NCBI RefSeq assembly: GCF_000238075.1
Contig: NZ_JH414506.1
Span: forward strand, 529,364 to 593,363
Origin: Oribacterium asaccharolyticum ACB7
Lineage (GTDB): Bacteria; Bacillota; Clostridia; Lachnospirales; Lachnospiraceae
Length of the DNA stretch: 64,000 bases
Direction of reading: 5' to 3'
Part shown: in pieces, positions 60,087-64,000 of the stretch
Position numbering within the stretch: the stretch's first letter is position 1
Layout: every line of letters starts with the position of its first letter
Translations under genes and position numbers: made by a program
The notes under the pieces: generated by a model
The model's input: only the letters and a program-made list of their open reading frames with translations
Told to the model about the DNA's origin: nothing
The model's database searches: none

Positions 60087-61724
60087 TTAGTTATCTCCCG
60101 CATCATCCTCAGATACGGTATAGGTAAATCTCTTCTTGATATCCTCATCGGATGCCAGGTACTCATCATAGGTGGTGAGCTTATCAATCAGCTTTCCGTC
60201 AATGATTTCCATGATGCGGTTTGCAGTGGTTTCCACAACCTGATGGTCACGAGAAGCAAAGATGATGACTCCCGGGAAGTTCTTTAAGCCGTCGTTTAAG
60301 GCGGAAATCGCTTCCATGTCCAAGTGGTCGGTCGGCTCGTCCAAAATCAAGACATTGGAACCTGAGATCATCATTTTCGAAAGCATGCAACGCACCTTCT
60401 CTCCTCCGGAAAGGACGTTGACCTTCTTCACGCCGTCATCTCCCTTAAAGAGCATTCTGCCAAGATAACCGCGAACAAACTGGGTATCCTTGTCCGGGGA
60501 GTACTGGGTAAGCCACTCTACAATGGTGTCCTCGGAATCAAATTCCTTGGTATTGTCCTTCGGGAAATAGGACTGGCTGGTGGTTAAGCCCCACTTATAG
60601 TCTCCGGAATCCGGCTCCATTTCCCCTGCAAGAATCTGCATCAGTACTGTCTTTGCAAGCTCGTTCGGGCCTACAAGAGCCACTTTATCGGTACGATTTA
60701 AGATAAAGCTGATATTGTCCAAAACCTTTACGCCGTTAATGGTCTTTGTCAGGTTATTGACTTCCAGAACATCATTTCCAATTTCCCGGTTTGGCTTAAA
60801 CTGGATATAGGGGTACTGTCTGGAAGACGGCTTAATGTCATCGAGCTCAATCTTCTCCAAGGCACGCTTTCTGGAAGTCGCCTGCTTTGACTTGGAGGCA
60901 TTCGCAGAGAAACGCTGGATAAATTCCTGCAATTCCTTGATCTTCTCTTCCTTCTTTCGGTTGGCTTCCTTCTGCTGACGGACAATCAGCTGAGAAGACT
61001 CAAACCAGAAGTCGTAGTTTCCGGCAAAGAGGGTGATTTTTCCGTAGTCAATATCGGCAATATTGGTGCAAACCTTATTCAGGAAATAACGGTCATGGCT
61101 GACTACGATGACGGTATTTTCAAAGTTAATCAGGAAGTCCTCGAGCCACTCAATGGAAACCAAATCCAAGTGGTTTGTCGGCTCGTCGAGAAGAAGGATA
61201 TCCGGATTTCCGAAAAGGGCCTTCGCAAGAAGCACCTTCACCTTCTCGGATCCTTTCAGCTCATTCATCATCTTATGGTGCAGCTCCGTTTCGATTCCCA
61301 GACCGTTTAGCATGGTCTCCGCATCCGCTTCCGCATTCCACCCGTCCATCTGCGCAAACTCGCCTTCCAGCTCTGCTGCACGAATGCCGTCTTCATCGGA
61401 AAAATCCGGCTTCGCATAGAGGGCATCCTTTTCCTTCATCACTTCATAGAGGCGCTTATTGCCCATGATTACCGTGTCCAAAACGGAATAATTATCATAT
61501 TTAAACTGATCCTGCTCGAGAACGGACAAGCGCTGTCCGGGAGTCAGGATAATCTCTCCGGAGGTGGGCTCCAGAGCACCGGAAAGAATCTTTAAGAGGG
61601 TAGACTTTCCGGCACCGTTCGCGCCGATTACCCCGTAGCAGTTTCCTTCCGTGAATTTGATGTTTACATCCTCAAAGAGGGCCTTTTTCCCCACTCTGTA
61701 GGTTACATTACTTGCAGCAATCAT
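60087..61724 (-). CDS. ABC-F ATPase (YbiT-like), atypical second domain
   Basis: A 545-residue protein with two ATP-binding domains and no membrane span. Domain 1 has Walker A GANGAGKS at 34-41 and LLLDEPTNHLD, but its signature reads LKGSEKV instead of LSGGE. A linker of Lys/Arg/Gln-rich helices (about 245-295) would reach into the ribosome. Domain 2 has Walker A GPNELAKT with Ala357 in place of Gly, signature LSGGEKVR, LILDEPTDHLD, and the switch-His region reads ASRDHQ (Arg492). It probably acts on ribosomes as a translation factor; antibiotic resistance cannot be told from sequence. AGAGG lies six bases before the ATG. Confidence 0.92.
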   Translation of the reverse strand: MIAASNVTYRVGKKALFEDVNIKFTEGNCYGVIGANGAGKSTLLKILSGALEPTSGEIILTPGQRLSVLEQDQFKYDNYSVLDTVIMGNKRLYEVMKEKDALYAKPDFSDEDGIRAAELEGEFAQMDGWNAEADAETMLNGLGIETELHHKMMNELKGSEKVKVLLAKALFGNPDILLLDEPTNHLDLVSIEWLEDFLINFENTVIVVSHDRYFLNKVCTNIADIDYGKITLFAGNYDFWFESSQLIVRQQKEANRKKEEKIKELQEFIQRFSANASKSKQATSRKRALEKIELDDIKPSSRQYPYIQFKPNREIGNDVLEVNNLTKTINGVKVLDNISFILNRTDKVALVGPNELAKTVLMQILAGEMEPDSGDYKWGLTTSQSYFPKDNTKEFDSEDTIVEWLTQYSPDKDTQFVRGYLGRMLFKGDDGVKKVNVLSGGEKVRCMLSKMMISGSNVLILDEPTDHLDMEAISALNDGLKNFPGVIIFASRDHQVVETTANRIMEIIDGKLIDKLTTYDEYLASDEDIKKRFTYTVSEDDAGDN

Positions 61725-61821
61725 GTTTTACCTCTATATTTCCTCATAAAAATACGCTATATTATCCTCCGACAATATAGCATTTATAAGGGGAAAAGGG
61801 AAGGGCAAAGGATAAGGGAAA

Positions 61822-62238
61822 ATGATGTCCAAAATGATGAATGAGAAAATAATGGAAGGAATTCGTGCGCACATGCAGGACCTCTCCGGATTCGACCGAA
61901 TAGAGCTTTTAGAAATCGAGCCGGGTCACAGTCTTTTCAAAATAGAAATCACGGAAAAGATGCTGAACCACTATGGGGCAGTGCATGGAGGCGCGCTTTA
62001 CACGCTCTGTGATATGGTTTCCGGCATGACTGCCTACGCCTACGGCGTGACCAATGTCACCCTCTCCGGAAATATCAATTATGTCCGCCCGGCAGGCGTC
62101 GGCACGCTTTATATTGAGTGCAACTCCCTGCACAAGGGAAGAACAACCGTTGTGCAGGATGTCACCGTTCGAGACAAGGAAGAGAAGCTCCTTTGTACGG
62201 CCAGAATGACCATGTATATCACCGGGGAAGTGGAATAA
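61822..62238 (+). CDS. PaaI-type hotdog thioesterase
   Basis: A 138-residue hotdog protein: LNHYGAVHGGALYTLCDMVSGMTAYA carries the helix and the His-Gly-Gly motif of PaaI thioesterases; TLSGNINYVRPAGVGTLYIEC and VQDVTVRD complete the fold. It probably hydrolyses an acyl-CoA thioester; substrate unknown. It is preceded by AAGGGAAA and converges with the SDR gene, eight bases between the stops. Confidence 0.9.
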   Translation: MMSKMMNEKIMEGIRAHMQDLSGFDRIELLEIEPGHSLFKIEITEKMLNHYGAVHGGALYTLCDMVSGMTAYAYGVTNVTLSGNINYVRPAGVGTLYIECNSLHKGRTTVVQDVTVRDKEEKLLCTARMTMYITGEVE

Positions 62239-62246
62239 ATATCCGC

Positions 62247-63041
62247 TTATTCTACGTCCTCTTTTAAACGGTCATAGGCAAAGCTTGGATTCAATGTCAT
62301 GCTCCTGCCGCCTGACACCTCTATGGTAGTTGCGGTCATATAACTTGCGGCATCGGATGCTAAAAATACTATCGGCTTTGCAATTTCTTCCGGTTCAGCC
62401 ATCCGTCTAAGCAGGGTTCCCATGGCATTTTTCTGTAACTCCTCTTCCGAAATAGCCGCCTTTGCCAAGGGAGTTGCCGTAAAGCCGGGCATAATACAAC
62501 ACACGCGAATATGATTCGCACAATATTCTCCGGCAAAGGTATTTGTCAAATTGTTAATTGCAGACTTTAACGGGCCATATAAGGTGCTTCGTCCTGCAGA
62601 GGAACAACGCGCCGCAAGGGAGCTGACATTCACAATGGCCCCACCGGTGTTTTTCATGTAGCGAAAGGCAGCCTGACAGCCATAGACTACAGACTTAAAG
62701 CAGGTATCCACCATGAGATTGATTTCTTCTTCATCATACTCATCCGCCTTCTTATAGCCTGTCGTACCTACATTATTTACCCAGACATCTAGTCTTCCGA
62801 AGTGTTCAAAAACATGCTGTGCAAAGCCGTAAATTTCGTCTCCTTTGGAAACATCCACTGTTTCCGCGTAAACCGGGCCAAACTTTCCGAGCGTTTCCGC
62901 CGCTTCCTCTATCTCCTTTTGATTCCTCGCGCAAATTGCTACACTTGCGCCCTCTTTCAAAAACTCCTTAGCCGTAGCATATCCGATTCCTTTACTGCCT
63001 CCGGTTATTACTGCTACTTTTCCTTTCAAGCCCAATTCCAT
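62247..63041 (-). CDS. short-chain dehydrogenase/reductase
   Basis: A 264-residue classical SDR: cofactor loop TGGSKGIGYA, NNVG strand end, catalytic Ser in VNVSSLAARCSSAG and Tyr-Lys in LYGPLKSA. The C-terminus has PGFTATPLAKA and the end SGGRSMTLNP. An NAD(P)-dependent oxidoreductase of FabG/gluconate-dehydrogenase-like type; substrate not clear. AAGGAGG precedes the ATG. It shares its strand with the symporter gene 71 bases upstream. Confidence 0.9.
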   Translation of the reverse strand: MELGLKGKVAVITGGSKGIGYATAKEFLKEGASVAICARNQKEIEEAAETLGKFGPVYAETVDVSKGDEIYGFAQHVFEHFGRLDVWVNNVGTTGYKKADEYDEEEINLMVDTCFKSVVYGCQAAFRYMKNTGGAIVNVSSLAARCSSAGRSTLYGPLKSAINNLTNTFAGEYCANHIRVCCIMPGFTATPLAKAAISEEELQKNAMGTLLRRMAEPEEIAKPIVFLASDAASYMTATTIEVSGGRSMTLNPSFAYDRLKEDVE

Positions 63042-63112
63042 GTTCTTTCCTCCTTATCTTTGCCCATTTTCTCTCGACTCATTGCTTGAATTTAAAAATT
63101 TGTCTTTTTCTT

Positions 63113-64000
63113 TTAAAACTTAATCCATCCCAGCACACTTGCCACAGAACTAAACAAAATAATCGCGACAAAGAAGGGGCAAAGATATTTAATCATAAAA
63201 TTGAAAACGGCTTTCCTCTTAAAGGGGGCTCCATTTTTTTCCACTTCTTCCGCTATCCCCTTTACGGTAATAACACGAACTACCAAGAGGCAGGTTGCCA
63301 TCGCGGCAATCGGCATCATCACGGAATTCGTTAAGAAGTCAAAGAAATCCAGAAACTGCATACCCTTGATCAGCGTAATTCCGGAAAGCGGACCATAGCC
63401 CAATGCGCTTAAAGTGCCAAGCGAAACCATAATGATAGCCAAAACCAGAGTTGCGCGTTTTCTGCTCCATTTTAACTCATCCTGGAAAGTGGAAACCGCG
63501 CTTTCCGCCAAGGCAATGGCGGAAGTGAGCGCCGCAAAGAAAACCAAGAGGAAGAAAAGAAAGCCCACAATCCTTCCAAACCCCATGCTGGCAAAGATTT
63601 TCGGCATGGTAATAAACATGAGAGACGGTCCCGCTTTTAAGACCTTCGGGTCTCCGCCGGAAAAGGCAAATACAGCAGGGATAATCATAAGACCGGCAAG
63701 AATCGCTATTGCCGTATCAAAAATTTCCACATTTCCCGTAGATTCTTCGATGGAATGATCGGATTTCATATAGGAGCCGAAAGTTACCAGAATGCCCATT
63801 GCAATGGAAAGGGAATAAAACATCTGTCCCATGGCTGCCACCACGGTCATCCAGGAAAAATTCTTTGCATGCGGAATGAGAAAGTACTTCACACCGGAAA
63901 AAGCGCCCGGTCTGGTAACAGCGTAAATGGACAAAACAACGGCAAGTAAAACCAGGACGGGCATCATGAAAGTGGAGACCTTTTCGATTCCGTTTTCCAC
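63113..64000 (-). CDS. Na+-dependent neurotransmitter/amino-acid symporter (NSS), partial
   Basis: The C-terminal 295 residues of an NSS-family (LeuT-fold) transporter; the 5' part lies beyond the right edge (the first codon shown is GTG inside NGIEKVSTFMMPVLVLL). About eight membrane spans remain. GIEKVSxFMMP, MGQMFYSLSIAMGILVTFGSYM and FFAALTSAIALAES match spans 5, 6 and 8 of the family, with the sodium-site region. It imports an amino acid or amine with sodium. Confidence 0.9.
   Translation of the reverse strand: MENGIEKVSTFMMPVLVLLAVVLSIYAVTRPGAFSGVKYFLIPHAKNFSWMTVVAAMGQMFYSLSIAMGILVTFGSYMKSDHSIEESTGNVEIFDTAIAILAGLMIIPAVFAFSGGDPKVLKAGPSLMFITMPKIFASMGFGRIVGFLFFLLVFFAALTSAIALAESAVSTFQDELKWSRKRATLVLAIIMVSLGTLSALGYGPLSGITLIKGMQFLDFFDFLTNSVMMPIAAMATCLLVVRVITVKGIAEEVEKNGAPFKRKAVFNFMIKYLCPFFVAIILFSSVASVLGWIKF

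Overview
This window looks like a chromosomal segment of a low-to-mid GC, Gram-positive anaerobic Firmicute of the class Clostridia, most likely family Lachnospiraceae. The grounds are the strong AAAGGAG-type ribosome binding sites, HrcA/CIRCE control of clpB, Clostridia-type small families (DUF1836, DUF4250, DUF6472-like, C_GCAxxG_C_C, DUF3990/DUF3791), a preQ1-I and an FMN riboswitch, and multi-gene CUT1 sugar transporters. An endodextranase with isomaltose-type alpha-glucosidases and a fructan/sucrose GH32 locus would suit an oral, dental-plaque member such as an Oribacterium relative. That placement is inference; no rRNA or tRNA gene is present to test it.

Layout. 1-7.4 kb: an AIR-synthase C-domain protein and the complete F1Fo ATP synthase operon on the minus strand, promoter near 7.41-7.44 kb, order atpB-E-F-(H/A fusion)-G-D-C plus a 35-residue membrane protein. 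The delta and alpha subunits are one continuous 673-codon reading frame, the most striking oddity here. 7.5-10.2 kb: an SH3b membrane protein, a small conserved protein, and a two-gene unit with a catalytically dead signal peptidase of the SipA (pilus assembly) type. 10.4-19.6 kb: exoA-PHP-amidohydrolase operon, murA, an XRE regulator, YitT and murC, and queT under a preQ1-I riboswitch. 19.6-26.4 kb: pcrA, a DUF1836-DUF4250-dtd operon that may start as a leaderless mRNA, a lipoprotein, rarA and a glyoxalase-fold protein.

26.6-33.5 kb is visibly more AT-rich: a secreted CAP-domain protein, then a fructan/sucrose operon (two permeases, binding protein, GH32, LacI) preceded by two near-identical palindromic operators about 53 bp apart. 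33.5-40.8 kb: a TDT/SLAC1 transporter with a C_GCAxxG_C_C protein, a promoter-to-terminator candidate small RNA, a CnaB surface adhesin with an unusual sorting signal, and clpB with a CIRCE-overlapped promoter. 40.9-52.8 kb: a divergent alpha-glucan locus: binding protein, two permeases and a 1140-residue GH31 on the minus strand; AraC regulator, GH66 dextranase lipoprotein and a second GH31 on the plus strand. The likely scheme is that dextranase cuts dextran outside the cell, the ABC transporter imports isomalto-oligosaccharides, and the two GH31 enzymes release glucose inside. Neither sugar transporter has its own ATPase here.

52.8-64 kb: cysteine desulfurase, a polysaccharide-deacetylase-like protein, ribU with an FMN riboswitch, dCMP deaminase, nth, a Cys-rich acidic protein, trmL, a DUF3791-DUF3990-DUF3791 toxin-antitoxin-like operon, an ABC-F ATPase, a hotdog thioesterase, an SDR and the end of a Na+-symporter gene cut by the window edge.

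Scattered through the intergenic DNA are five copies of a 36-bp palindromic element (REP-like). Two lie between a binding-protein gene and its permease gene and two lie between the FMN riboswitch terminator and ribU. I saw no tRNA, rRNA, CRISPR array, transposase or phage gene.
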